A stretch of DNA of 64,000 bases from Bacteroidota bacterium (GTDB taxonomy: Bacteria > Bacteroidota > Bacteroidia > Bacteroidales > Lentimicrobiaceae): NCBI GenBank assembly GCA_023417935.1, contig JAEZDY010000023.1:418890-482889 (forward strand). The letters are read 5' to 3'. Of the stretch, positions 8,903-17,977 are shown one piece after another. The translations under genes were made by a program, and so were the position numbers. The notes beneath the pieces are model-generated. The model did no database searches, was not told the DNA's origin, and saw only the letters and a program-made list of their open reading frames with translations. The stretch's first letter is position 1. Each line of letters begins with the position of its first letter.

Positions 8903-9040
8903 TTCTTATTAACGAATCAGGAGGGTTTTGGGTATGTTCAATTTTACCATTAACCCTATATTTAATGCTTAAAATACTTAGCATCAAATAATTCGGATTC
9001 CGATACTAACAGTTAATATGGCATTAATAATTAGCTACTG

Positions 9041-11734
9041 ATGATTCTCTCTAAAGCCATTGATTCTTATTTTTTCAAAATTCTCTTTATAATCATCTCT
9101 TGCATATTCATATTGCAATATGATGCTAATGCCACACATCAGAGGGCTGGCGAAATTACGTACAGACACCTGAATGATCTTACCTATGAAATCACCATTA
9201 CAACTTACACCTATGCGCCAAGCCAAGCCGACAGGTGTAAGTTAACAATAAACTGGGGTGATGGGCAAAGTGCTGAGCTACAGCGAGCCAACGGTCCTTC
9301 AGGATATACCCCCGCTCTGCAACCATGTGATCACATAGGTGAAATGGTTGGACCTGATATTCGGAAAAACATATACATTGGTGTGCACACATATCCTGCT
9401 GCCTCAACTTACCGGATATGGCTTGAGGACCCCAACAGAAATATGGGTATACAAAATATCCCTAATTCTGTTGATGTACCTCTCTACATTGAAACGGTAT
9501 TAGTTATTAATCCTTTCCTGGGAAATAACAGCTCACCTCAGCTTCTGCTGCCTCCGATAGATAATGGGTGCATTGGAAGCCCATACATTCATAACCCAGG
9601 TGCTTATGATCCAAACGGTGATAGTCTCTCATATAAACTTGTAACGCCACGTGGAGCCGGCGGACTTAATATTATAGGATTTGAACTTCCAAGCCTGGTT
9701 GACGAGGTTAACCCCGGGACTTTTACACTTGACCCCGTAACCGGAGATATTCTCTGGGATAGTCCTACAATTCAGGGTGAATACAATTTTTCATTTATCA
9801 TTGAGGAATGGAGAAACGGAGTTCGTATTGGCTATGTGACCCGCGATATGCAAGTTAATATAGTTGCATGTGATAACCAACCTCCTATATTTAATGCAGT
9901 AACTGACACTTGCGTAATTGCCGGTAATACTCTTGAAGTTAATATCACTGCTACCGACCCTGATATGGATTTGATGGAAATGACTGCTAGTGGTGGTCCA
10001 CTCGTAGTGCCATCAAGCCCGGCAAGCTTTGAGGTAACAACAGATTCAATAGGTTTAATGCGGGCCAGGCTTTTATGGGCAACTACTTGCGCACATGTAA
10101 GAAATCAATCCTATCAGGTATATTTTAGGGTCCAGGATGATGGAAAACCGGTGAGTTTGGTAGATCTTCATACTCTTAATATTAAAGTAATAGCACCACC
10201 AGTTACTGGTACAGTAGCTGAACCATTAGGCAATTCAATCAATCTTTCATGGCAACGTGCAATTTGCTCTGAGGCAAGAGGTTATAAAATATACCGGCGC
10301 GCTGGAAACACAAATTTCACTCCCGGGGAATGTGTTACTGGAGTGCCCCCTGAAACAGGGTATCAATTAATTGCTACTACTGATGGTATTAATAATACCA
10401 CTTTTGTTGACGACAATAACGGAATTGGCTTAGTTAGAGGTATTACTTATTGCTATATCATTACTTATTGGTTTGGTGATGGGGCTGAAAGCAAAGCATC
10501 AGAAGAATTCTGCACTGATCTTAAAAAAGACCTTCCTGTTATTACCAATGTAAGTATTGACACCACTTCTGAAACTGCCGGTCAAGTGTACATTGCATGG
10601 TCAAAACCTACTGAACTTGATACTATTCAAACTCCAGGACCATTTATTTATAAGCTATTCAGATCACAAGGATTTAGCACCACTAACCCTGAAGAAATAG
10701 CCGTGTTTAATGATCTTAACGACACTACATATACTGATTTTGAATTAAATACCCTTGCTAATGCATGGACATACCGCATTGAGCTTATTAATAATACACC
10801 GGGGAATGTATTTTCAGTAGGGTTCTCAGTGCCGGCTTCATCTGTTTTTATCACAACTACACCATCCGACAAACAGATAACAATTACTTTTAATGAAAAT
10901 GTCCCATGGGCTAATGAAGAATATGTTGTTTACAGAAGAGATCCAGGCATGGATATCTTTGATAGTATTACAACTATTCCTTTGCGTCGATATGTTGATA
11001 CAGGCCTTGTAAATGGTCTTCAATATTGCTATTACGTGAAAACCATTGGAACGTATGGAACACCTGGCTATATTGACCCATTAGTTAACTATTCTCAGGT
11101 TACTTGTGATATTCCTATTGATAACGTTCCCCCGTGTCCTCCTATGTTAACTGCTGATATTGATTGCGAAGATTTACAAATAAGGTTTGCATGGGAAAAC
11201 ATTCAACTTACATGCGCACCTGATATTGCAAACTATTTGCTTTATCAGGTAGGTGCACCGCATGAATTGTTGGCAACAATTGATCCGTCAAATACAAGTT
11301 ACGTATACACACTTCCAAGTCAGGCAATATCAGCATGTTATTTTATAGTTGCTGCTGATACCATTGGCAATGTGGACACTACCTCTGCATTCGCCTATTG
11401 CCTGGGTATTGATGATTGTCCAAGGTATCGGTTACCTAATGTGTTCACCCCAAATGGTGATAATATTAACGATCTATTTGTCCCATTCCCCGGTTATACC
11501 TCTGTAGAAAGAGTTGAAATGCAAATATTTAACCGTTGGGGTGTATTGGTTTTTGAAACTGTTGATCCCGCAATAAGGTGGGATGGCCGCGATAAAAACA
11601 CGAATAATCTCTGTCCTGAGGGTGTTTATTTTTATAAATGTGCTGTGTATGAAGTGGTAGGCTCTCCTGAAACCCCCGAGCAACTAACTGTTGAAAAGAG
11701 AATTCTTACCAATAGTATTCATTTACTATACTAA
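9041..11734 (+). CDS. Secreted multidomain protein with gliding-motility-type T9SS C-terminal domain
   Basis: The 897-residue product has a signal peptide (about 1-31, cut after YDANA). Its mature start is a region with THQRAGEITYRHL and a PKD-like INWGDGQS segment common in surface adhesins of this phylum. Ig-like repeats with Asp-rich strands (NITATDPDMD) and fibronectin type III-like modules (about 390-700) follow. The last ~100 residues, from LPNVFTPNGDNINDLF through IFNRWGVLVFE and WDGRD to the LTNSIHLLY end, are the CHU_C/TIGR04131 type B sorting domain used by the type IX secretion system. The protein is therefore exported and probably held at the surface. Ligand unknown. The gene is monocistronic. 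Confidence 0.9.
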   Translation: MILSKAIDSYFFKILFIIISCIFILQYDANATHQRAGEITYRHLNDLTYEITITTYTYAPSQADRCKLTINWGDGQSAELQRANGPSGYTPALQPCDHIGEMVGPDIRKNIYIGVHTYPAASTYRIWLEDPNRNMGIQNIPNSVDVPLYIETVLVINPFLGNNSSPQLLLPPIDNGCIGSPYIHNPGAYDPNGDSLSYKLVTPRGAGGLNIIGFELPSLVDEVNPGTFTLDPVTGDILWDSPTIQGEYNFSFIIEEWRNGVRIGYVTRDMQVNIVACDNQPPIFNAVTDTCVIAGNTLEVNITATDPDMDLMEMTASGGPLVVPSSPASFEVTTDSIGLMRARLLWATTCAHVRNQSYQVYFRVQDDGKPVSLVDLHTLNIKVIAPPVTGTVAEPLGNSINLSWQRAICSEARGYKIYRRAGNTNFTPGECVTGVPPETGYQLIATTDGINNTTFVDDNNGIGLVRGITYCYIITYWFGDGAESKASEEFCTDLKKDLPVITNVSIDTTSETAGQVYIAWSKPTELDTIQTPGPFIYKLFRSQGFSTTNPEEIAVFNDLNDTTYTDFELNTLANAWTYRIELINNTPGNVFSVGFSVPASSVFITTTPSDKQITITFNENVPWANEEYVVYRRDPGMDIFDSITTIPLRRYVDTGLVNGLQYCYYVKTIGTYGTPGYIDPLVNYSQVTCDIPIDNVPPCPPMLTADIDCEDLQIRFAWENIQLTCAPDIANYLLYQVGAPHELLATIDPSNTSYVYTLPSQAISACYFIVAADTIGNVDTTSAFAYCLGIDDCPRYRLPNVFTPNGDNINDLFVPFPGYTSVERVEMQIFNRWGVLVFETVDPAIRWDGRDKNTNNLCPEGVYFYKCAVYEVVGSPETPEQLTVEKRILTNSIHLLY

Positions 11735-11850
11735 TCGGGTTAAGGTTAATTGAAAAACCCATTCCAGTAATTTGACAATCAATTCCTGTGGCTGTTTATG
11801 CCAACATAAATTGTTTTAAAGCCGTCAATCGGTTTTGTTTCATTTTATGC

Positions 11851-11894
11851 TTAAGCGTCTTTTAAGCGTCTTATAAGCGTCTTTTAAGCGTCTT
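11851..11894 (+). repeat. Tandem array of an 11-bp unit, four copies
   Basis: Four head-to-tail copies of TTAAGCGTCTT (third copy starts with A) fill 44 bases after the T9SS gene. They are followed to about 11936 by decayed pieces in inverted orientation (CGCTTA). The 11-bp period is close to one helical turn. No gene overlaps it. Confidence 0.95.
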
Positions 11895-11966
11895 TTATCG
11901 TTTATGAATCGCTTATGAAACGCTTAAATAATGCTTATGTATTTAATTGAAATCAACTGGTACACC

Positions 11967-12003
11967 AAAAAAAAGGCTTCCCAATATTGGAAGCCTTTTT
12001 TTT
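11967..12003. terminator. Bidirectional terminator between T9SS gene and gapA
   Basis: GGCTTCC and GGAAGCC form a 7-bp GC-containing stem around a 7-base loop. It is extended by an A-run on one side and a T-run on the other, so it can end transcription from both convergent genes. Confidence 0.9.
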
Positions 12004-12022
12004 AAAATAAATTTGAAGGATA

Positions 12023-13027
12023 TTAAAACATCCTTTCTGCCAGGTCAACAACCCTTGCGGAGTAACCCCATTCATTATCATACCATGAAAGTACTTTAAC
12101 TGTGCGCCCGTTGACCATTGTGCTCAATGCATCGAATATTGAAGATGCAGGGTTATGGATTACATCCACTGATACAATTTCATCCTCAGTATATTCCAGT
12201 ATACCTTTCATTGGTCCCTCAGCCGCTTCTTTCATTGCAGCATTTATTTGTTCTTTTGTAACCTCAGTTTTAAGGTTTACAACCAGGTCAACAAGTGATC
12301 CGGTTGGAGTTGGAACTCTTACTGCAAGTCCATCAAGTTTGCCCTTTAGCTCAGGTATTACAATACCAACTGCTTTAGCAGCACCGGTGGTTGTAGGGAT
12401 TTGCGAAACAGCTGCCGATCGTGCACGACGAAGGTCACTATGAGGTGCATCAAGGATAGTCTGGTCATTGGTATACGAGTGAATCGTTGTCATGAGCCCG
12501 TTTTCAATACCGAAACGGTCATTAAGGACCTTAGCAATTGGAGCGAGGCAATTGGTGGTACATGATGCATTTGACACACACTGATCACTCTCTTTCAGAT
12601 CATGATCGTTCACGCCAAGTACAATGGTTCTGTCAATAGCATCTTTTGATGGCACTGTTAAAATTACCTTTTTAGCACCATTCTTCAGGTGATCACCATA
12701 ACCACCTTTTGCACTTTCGCGAGACCGGAATACACCGGTTGACTCAACCACAACATCAGGAGTTTGTACCCATGGTATGCTCCCCGGAGCTCTCTCAGCG
12801 GTAACAGGGTATTTAACTCCATCAACAATAACAGAGGATTCATCATAGGTAACCTTACCCGGAAACTTTCCCTGTGTTGAATCATATTTAAGAAGATAGG
12901 CAAGTGTTTTTGTATTGGTAAGGTCGTTAATCCCTACAACTTCAATATTTTCACGCTCTAAAGCAAGCTTGAAAACATTACGTCCAATTCTACCAAATCC
13001 ATTGATAGCTAACTTAATCTTTGACAT
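12023..13027 (-). CDS. gapA: Glyceraldehyde-3-phosphate dehydrogenase
   Basis: The enzyme oxidises glyceraldehyde 3-phosphate to 1,3-bisphosphoglycerate with NAD in glycolysis. I place the start at the ATG giving MSKIKLAINGFGRIGRN, the family's normal N-terminus. An upstream in-frame extension of 36 residues is not conserved-looking and would run through the promoter element. The Rossmann motif NGFGRIG, the catalytic cysteine in SNASCTTNCLAP (Cys156) and the C-terminal WYDNEWGYS are all present. At 334 residues the length is standard. It sits alone between a terminator and its own promoter. Confidence 0.96.
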   Translation of the reverse strand: MSKIKLAINGFGRIGRNVFKLALERENIEVVGINDLTNTKTLAYLLKYDSTQGKFPGKVTYDESSVIVDGVKYPVTAERAPGSIPWVQTPDVVVESTGVFRSRESAKGGYGDHLKNGAKKVILTVPSKDAIDRTIVLGVNDHDLKESDQCVSNASCTTNCLAPIAKVLNDRFGIENGLMTTIHSYTNDQTILDAPHSDLRRARSAAVSQIPTTTGAAKAVGIVIPELKGKLDGLAVRVPTPTGSLVDLVVNLKTEVTKEQINAAMKEAAEGPMKGILEYTEDEIVSVDVIHNPASSIFDALSTMVNGRTVKVLSWYDNEWGYSARVVDLAERMF

Positions 13028-13067
13028 ACTATGGAAATTAAATTTATATAGGTCAGCAAATATTTTG

Positions 13068-13075
13068 CAAAAATA
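13068..13075 (-). promoter_or_regulatory. Candidate -7 promoter element for gapA
   Basis: The minus strand reads TATTTTTG followed by C, matching TAnnTTTG, about 40 bases before the chosen gapA start. This supports that start over the longer reading frame. Confidence 0.55.
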
Positions 13076-13188
13076 GTCACAAATTAAGTACATTAACAAG
13101 TCATACTCCCTTTTGTTGACATCATAGGTATTCAAACTCTAACTAACAATAAAGCAGTAGGGTGATATTTATAGACCACTTTTTTGAT

Positions 13189-13196
13189 TATTTTTG
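13189..13196 (+). promoter_or_regulatory. Candidate -7 promoter element directly before lepA
   Basis: TATTTTTG followed by C matches TAnnTTTG. Its last base is only 5 bases before the lepA ATG, so a transcript started at the usual distance would have almost no leader. Confidence 0.45.
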
Positions 13197-13201
13197 CACC
13201 G

Positions 13202-14989
13202 ATGAAAAATACGCGCAATTTTTGCATAATAGCCCATATAGACCACGGTAAGAGCACCCTGGCCGACCGATTGCTGGGAACTACCGGAACCCTTACCGAA
13301 CGACAGACCCAGGATCAGGTACTTGATGATATGGATCTGGAGCGTGAGAGAGGTATTACTATAAAAAGTCATGCCATTCAAATGGAATACAATTTTGAAG
13401 GGATCGATTACAAGTTAAATCTCATTGATACTCCCGGGCATGTTGACTTTTCATATGAAGTTTCCAGGTCAATAGCAGCATGTGAAGGAGCATTGCTTAT
13501 CATTGATGCAACTCAGGGTATTCAAGCACAAACAATATCAAACCTTTATCTTGCGCTTGAGCATGATCTGGAGATCATTCCTATCATGAATAAGATGGAT
13601 ATGGATAATGCTATGCCCGAAGATGTTGAAGAGCAGATAATTGATCTGATTGGTTGTAATCAGGAAGATATTATCAGGGCTAGTGGCAAAACTGGCATGG
13701 GTGTGGATGAAATTCTTGAAGCAATTATTAAGCGAATCCCCCCTCCTACCGGAGACCCAGATGCACCCTTACAGGCACTTATTTTTGATTCAGTTTTCAA
13801 TAATTTCAGAGGTATTATTGCATACTTCCGTATAATGAACGGAACTATCAGAAAAGGCGATTTTGTTAAATTTTTCGCTACTGGTAAAGAATATAATGCT
13901 GATGAAATTGGGGTTCTAAAGCTAGTTCAATCTCCTCGTGAGACTTTAAGCGCCGGTGATGTTGGGTATATCATATCGGGAATTAAAACATCACGTGAAG
14001 TTAAAGTAGGTGATACTATAACTCACGTTAAACGCCCTTGCGAAAAAGCAATTGAAGGATTTACCAATGTTAAACCAATGGTTTATGCAGGTATTTACCC
14101 AATTGACGCTGACGATTACGAAGAATTGCGTTCTTCAATGGAGAAATTGCAGTTAAATGATGCATCGCTGGTTTTTGAACCAGAATCATCAGCCGCACTT
14201 GGTTTTGGATTTAGGTGCGGCTTTCTTGGACTCTTGCATATGGAGATCATACAGGAGAGGCTCGACCGGGAATTTAACATGGATGTTATCACTACAGTAC
14301 CAAACGTTTCCTACAGGGCTTATACCACCAAAGACGAGGTTATTGAAGTTCATAATCCATCAGGACTTCCTGCTCCTAATTACCTTGAGTTTATTGAAGA
14401 ACCTTATATCACTGCACAGATCATCTCAAAATCAGATTATGTAGGCTCAGTTATGACACTGTGTATTGAGAAAAGAGGTGCCCTATTAAACACAGTATAC
14501 CTTACCAGTGATAGGGTTGAACTAACAGTTGAATTGCCTCTTGGAGAGATAGTTTTTGACTTCTATGATAAACTTAAGAGTATTTCGAAAGGCTATGCTT
14601 CATTTGACTATCATATAACGGGATATAAACAAGCCAAGCTTGTAAGACTGGATATACTCTTGAACAGCGAACCAGTTGATGCACTCTCAACACTCATTCA
14701 TCAGGATAATGCATACAGATTCGGGGCAAAAATGTGTGCGAAGTTAAAAGAGTTAATACCCCGACAGCAATTTGATATTGCAATACAAGCTGCTATTGGC
14801 GCAAAGGTTATTGCCCGTGAAACTGTAAAAGCAGTGCGTAAAGATGTTACAGCCAAGTGTTATGGTGGTGATATTACACGTAAAAGGAAATTGCTTGAGA
14901 AGCAGAAAAAGGGAAAGAAACGTATGCGTCAGGTAGGAAATGTTGAAGTTCCGCAATCTGCCTTCCTCGCCGTGTTAAAACTTGACTAG
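13202..14989 (+). CDS. lepA: Elongation factor 4 (LepA)
   Basis: This 595-residue translational GTPase acts on ribosomes and is proposed to assist translocation problems or subunit assembly. The start is certain: [19 protein letters not shown] is the universal LepA N-terminus, so the short in-frame extension upstream is not used. GTPase motifs are HIDHGKST (G1), RERGITI (G2), DTPGHVD (G3) and NKMD (G4). EF-G-like domains II, III and V follow, then the LepA-specific C-terminal domain with [20 protein letters not shown]. It converges on the two-component genes, separated by a long inverted repeat. Confidence 0.97.
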   Translation: MKNTRNFCIIAHIDHGKSTLADRLLGTTGTLTERQTQDQVLDDMDLERERGITIKSHAIQMEYNFEGIDYKLNLIDTPGHVDFSYEVSRSIAACEGALLIIDATQGIQAQTISNLYLALEHDLEIIPIMNKMDMDNAMPEDVEEQIIDLIGCNQEDIIRASGKTGMGVDEILEAIIKRIPPPTGDPDAPLQALIFDSVFNNFRGIIAYFRIMNGTIRKGDFVKFFATGKEYNADEIGVLKLVQSPRETLSAGDVGYIISGIKTSREVKVGDTITHVKRPCEKAIEGFTNVKPMVYAGIYPIDADDYEELRSSMEKLQLNDASLVFEPESSAALGFGFRCGFLGLLHMEIIQERLDREFNMDVITTVPNVSYRAYTTKDEVIEVHNPSGLPAPNYLEFIEEPYITAQIISKSDYVGSVMTLCIEKRGALLNTVYLTSDRVELTVELPLGEIVFDFYDKLKSISKGYASFDYHITGYKQAKLVRLDILLNSEPVDALSTLIHQDNAYRFGAKMCAKLKELIPRQQFDIAIQAAIGAKVIARETVKAVRKDVTAKCYGGDITRKRKLLEKQKKGKKRMRQVGNVEVPQSAFLAVLKLD

Positions 14990-15010
14990 TTATACTGGAA
15001 AGGCCAATGT

Positions 15011-15056
15011 CTGAAATTTGAATTTATGAGTCGGCCGACTAATTCAAAATGTTCAG
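15011..15056. repeat. Long imperfect inverted repeat between lepA and the response-regulator gene
   Basis: Nested complementary arms CTGAA/TTCAG, TTTGAATT/AATTCAAA and AGTCG/CGACT centre on GGCC, giving about 18 paired positions with a small bulge. It lies between convergent genes and may work as a terminator or processing hairpin, though it lacks a T-run. Confidence 0.65.
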
Positions 15057-15061
15057 ATACA

Positions 15062-16183
15062 TTAAATATCTATTAACTGATGTTTCAATCCGTATATTAT
15101 TACTTCAATAATATTCTTTGCGCCAATCTTAGTCATTAAATTAGCCCTGTGCTTTTCAACGGTCCGGTTGCTAATAAAGAGTTTATCAGCAATTTCTTTA
15201 GTGGAAAAACCCTTACAAACCAGGGTTAGAATTTCAAGCTCACGATCAGAGAAAGTAATTTCCTCGATCCTTTTACCCTCATGATCGCTGTCTTTCTGAA
15301 ATAGCATTCGCAACTTACTGATCAGTTTATCAGAAACGTAAGTTCCCCTACCGCCTATCAGATCAATGGCCTTTTCAAATTCTTTTATCTCATCAGGACT
15401 TAAACCGCCATTAGATGTTTCATCATGTACAGCCTGCTTTGCGGGTGAAAATATGCCCAGCAAGCTTGTACGGCCTTTTACTTTAATACCCTCTACTCCA
15501 TATACCTCTACATTGATAAGATTCCCGGTTTTGTGCTTAACTTTGAATTTGATGTGTATATCCTTGACGAATCCTTGCAAACACCGGTTAATTTTTTCCA
15601 TAGCTGATTGTTGCTGATCGTCAGCTATTAAGTCAGAGAAACCCATCGACAGAAGTTCATTCCTGCCGTAACCAAGCATATTTGAAAGACTAGGGTTGGT
15701 TTCAATAAATTTATCGCCCTGATAGATATAAATCCCGTAGGGTGAGATCATTGATAATGCAATAAACTTTTCTTCGTTAGCTTTACGATGAGCCTCAGCC
15801 TTATTTAACCGGGTTGCTATTGAAGTTAACAATTCATCATACTCAAAGGGTTTTACAATATAATCATCTGCGCCCAGCTGCATACCAAATCTGATGTCTT
15901 TTAATTCTGATTTGGCAGTTAAAAACACAAAAGGTATCATGGCGGTGGCAGAACTTTCTTTAAGCACATTGAATACATCATAACCACTGATCTCTTTCAT
16001 AGAAATATCACATAGAATCAGATCAGGAAGTACTTCGAAAGCTTTTTGTATTCCTACGGCGCCATCAGGTGCATGCGAAATTTCATAACCCTTAACCCTT
16101 AACAGGTTGATGATTGTCATGGCCAAAGCCTTATCATCCTCTATAAGTAGAATTTTTACCGCAGTATCAGTCTGATTGCTCAT
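15062..16183 (-). CDS. Response regulator with receiver, PAS and LuxR-type DNA-binding domains
   Basis: The 373-residue protein has a receiver domain (about 10-125; acidic pocket EDD, phospho-acceptor Asp59 in LILCDISMK, switch Thr in FLTAK and Lys in IVKPFEYDE). A PAS domain follows (about 145-255; GIYIYQGDKFIETNPSL) and then a C-terminal LuxR/FixJ helix-turn-helix (about 305-373; SDRELEILTLVCKGFSTKEIADKL). A sensory PAS between receiver and output is less common and suggests a second input. The gene begins 14 bases after the histidine kinase gene, so they form a two-component pair. The target genes are not evident. Confidence 0.92.
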   Translation of the reverse strand: MSNQTDTAVKILLIEDDKALAMTIINLLRVKGYEISHAPDGAVGIQKAFEVLPDLILCDISMKEISGYDVFNVLKESSATAMIPFVFLTAKSELKDIRFGMQLGADDYIVKPFEYDELLTSIATRLNKAEAHRKANEEKFIALSMISPYGIYIYQGDKFIETNPSLSNMLGYGRNELLSMGFSDLIADDQQQSAMEKINRCLQGFVKDIHIKFKVKHKTGNLINVEVYGVEGIKVKGRTSLLGIFSPAKQAVHDETSNGGLSPDEIKEFEKAIDLIGGRGTYVSDKLISKLRMLFQKDSDHEGKRIEEITFSDRELEILTLVCKGFSTKEIADKLFISNRTVEKHRANLMTKIGAKNIIEVIIYGLKHQLIDI

Positions 16184-16197
16184 ATTCCCTTTAATTT

Positions 16198-17307
16198 TTA
16201 TACGTTTGTAATCAAGGGTAGATTTATAGTAAACACACTTCCTTTGCCTATTTCACTGGTTACAATAAGATTGGCTTTTTGCAAAAGAAGACATTCTTTC
16301 ACTATAGCAAACCCTAAACCTACACCATCAGTTAAATATGAGTTATAACCATTAATAAACATCGTTAACGCATTTATTTGATCGGATGTTAATCCTATTC
16401 CATTATCCTCAACAATAAACTGTACACATTCAGATGAAATCAATTTCGACTCAAAAATAACCTTATGATTTTTCTTAGAATAACTGAGCGCATTGAAAAT
16501 TAAATGTGTAAACATGCTTGTAAACAAATATTCATCAATTTCGATTTCAGAAATGCGCATATCATGAATATATTTTACTCTATCAGGAACTACCTCTGCC
16601 TCATTTAGCTCTTTGATGAGTCTATCACATAAGCCCTTAAGCTCTACCTTACATGGTTTAAATTCCAATCTGCCTTTATTAATTGAATCAACCACAGTAA
16701 TCTTATCAAGTACCCTAAGCAATGATTTCACAGCCATGCGGCTTAGCGAAAAAGCATCTTCTATGGTTGCCTGATCTAACTGAAATTCATGGTATTCAAG
16801 CAATTGCAGGTTAGCATAGATTATTGACAGTGGGGTGCGGAAATCATGTGATACTGATGAGATGCACTTTTGATTAATCTTATGAAGATTACGCTCCTCT
16901 ATAATCTGTTGATTGAAACCGGGTACTATGGAATTCAACAGATTGGTAAGCCTGATGAGATATTGGAAGCCATTATTACCATTATGGAAAAACGGGTACA
17001 TTGTAATAATGAATGAATAAGTTATTCCATTATGATCAATAATCTTGATATACTCATCAAATCCAAAATTATCAGGTATAAATTTTTCACTAATTATCTG
17101 CTCAACAACAATTGCAAAATAATCAGGCAATGTAGTGTCAAAGCCATCGTAGGGTGAATCAGAGTATGAATTACAATAATTAAATGACAAATTGTTACCT
17201 TTACTGTCTTTAGTAATGGTATAAAAAACTTTGTCCTCAATACCATATCCGGGAGCTGATAGTTCTTGATTGGATAAGGTAACAAGCTGTTTTTGGTCTG
17301 TAATCAT
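16198..17307 (-). CDS. Sensor histidine kinase, probably cytosolic
   Basis: The 369-residue protein has an N-terminal PAS-like sensing region (1-130, with no convincing membrane helix or signal peptide). The dimerisation/phosphoacceptor helix follows (SVSHDFRTPL, His154), then the ATPase domain with the N-box FNALSYSKKN, DNGIGLT and the GVGLGFAIVKE box. It should phosphorylate the response regulator encoded 14 bases downstream. A TAnnTTTG element lies about 40 bases before its start. Signal unknown. Confidence 0.9.
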   Translation of the reverse strand: MITDQKQLVTLSNQELSAPGYGIEDKVFYTITKDSKGNNLSFNYCNSYSDSPYDGFDTTLPDYFAIVVEQIISEKFIPDNFGFDEYIKIIDHNGITYSFIITMYPFFHNGNNGFQYLIRLTNLLNSIVPGFNQQIIEERNLHKINQKCISSVSHDFRTPLSIIYANLQLLEYHEFQLDQATIEDAFSLSRMAVKSLLRVLDKITVVDSINKGRLEFKPCKVELKGLCDRLIKELNEAEVVPDRVKYIHDMRISEIEIDEYLFTSMFTHLIFNALSYSKKNHKVIFESKLISSECVQFIVEDNGIGLTSDQINALTMFINGYNSYLTDGVGLGFAIVKECLLLQKANLIVTSEIGKGSVFTINLPLITNV

Positions 17308-17346
17308 TTAGGTTTTCTGGTTGCTTGATTAATAGGAATGTATGAA

Positions 17347-17354
17347 CAAAAGTA
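17347..17354 (-). promoter_or_regulatory. Candidate -7 promoter element for the kinase/response-regulator operon
   Basis: The minus strand reads TACTTTTG, matching TAnnTTTG, about 40 bases before the kinase start codon. Confidence 0.5.
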
Positions 17355-17473
17355 ATAAATAAAGCACAATCATTTATCCCTCAATAAAGAAAGTGATTTA
17401 AAAAAAACTTTTTTACATCAGGCTGTAACTTTTCACGTAGGAAGTTAGTCTTAGTAGTATCTTAATTGGTCAT

Positions 17474-17959
17474 ATGGATTCAGCTGAATACAATAATTGC
17501 GTCAATAGCTATGCTGACAGTGTTTATCGCTTTATATTAAAGAATATAGGTGATAGGGAGAAAGCCCGCGACATTGTTCAGGAATCTTTTGCCAGGATGT
17601 GGGAAAAAACAAGCGATCTGGCATTTGAAAAAGCGAAGGCATATTTGTTTACTACGGCCTACCATACAATGATTGATATGATACGCAAGGATAAAAGAAA
17701 TACAGCTATGGATGATTCTCATTTGAACCATCAGATAACATTTAATTCATATTCTGACCTGCAAGAAATACTTAACAGGGCGCTTGATACATTGCCTGAA
17801 ATTCAAAAAGTGGTTATTACCCTGCGTGATTATGAAGGGTACTCATATGAAGAAATAGGAGAAATTACCGGACTTACTGAATCACAAGTTAAAGTTTATA
17901 TTTACAGGGGCCGGGTAGCTTTGAAATCATACCTTGGTAGCATTGAAAGAGTTATATAA
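17474..17959 (+). CDS. ECF-type RNA polymerase sigma factor
   Basis: The 161-residue protein has sigma region 2 (about 10-75; YADSVYRFILKN and DIVQESFARMWEK for -10 recognition). Region 4 is a helix-turn-helix (about 100-155; LPEIQKVVITLRDYEGYSYEEIGEITGLTES, a run shortened here, then VKVYIYRGR). Regions 1 and 3 are missing, as usual for ECF factors. It is the first gene of a three-gene group with a probable anti-sigma factor and a GIN-domain barrel protein. No TAnnTTTG element is visible upstream, which would fit transcription by its own alternative sigma factor. Confidence 0.93.
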   Translation: MDSAEYNNCVNSYADSVYRFILKNIGDREKARDIVQESFARMWEKTSDLAFEKAKAYLFTTAYHTMIDMIRKDKRNTAMDDSHLNHQITFNSYSDLQEILNRALDTLPEIQKVVITLRDYEGYSYEEIGEITGLTESQVKVYIYRGRVALKSYLGSIERVI

Positions 17960-17964
17960 TTATC

Positions 17965-17970
17965 AGGAGG
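17965..17970 (+). promoter_or_regulatory. Strong Shine-Dalgarno sequence before the anti-sigma gene
   Basis: AGGAGG stands 7 bases before the ATG. Such a site is rare in Bacteroidota, where leaders are mostly AT-rich without it, and none of the neighbouring genes has one. Confidence 0.6.
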
Positions 17971-17977
17971 ACTTGAA

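Noticed and set aside
13028..13135. 36-residue N-terminal extension of gapA
   Set aside because: Not GAPDH-like, and it runs through the TAnnTTTG element upstream of the normal start.
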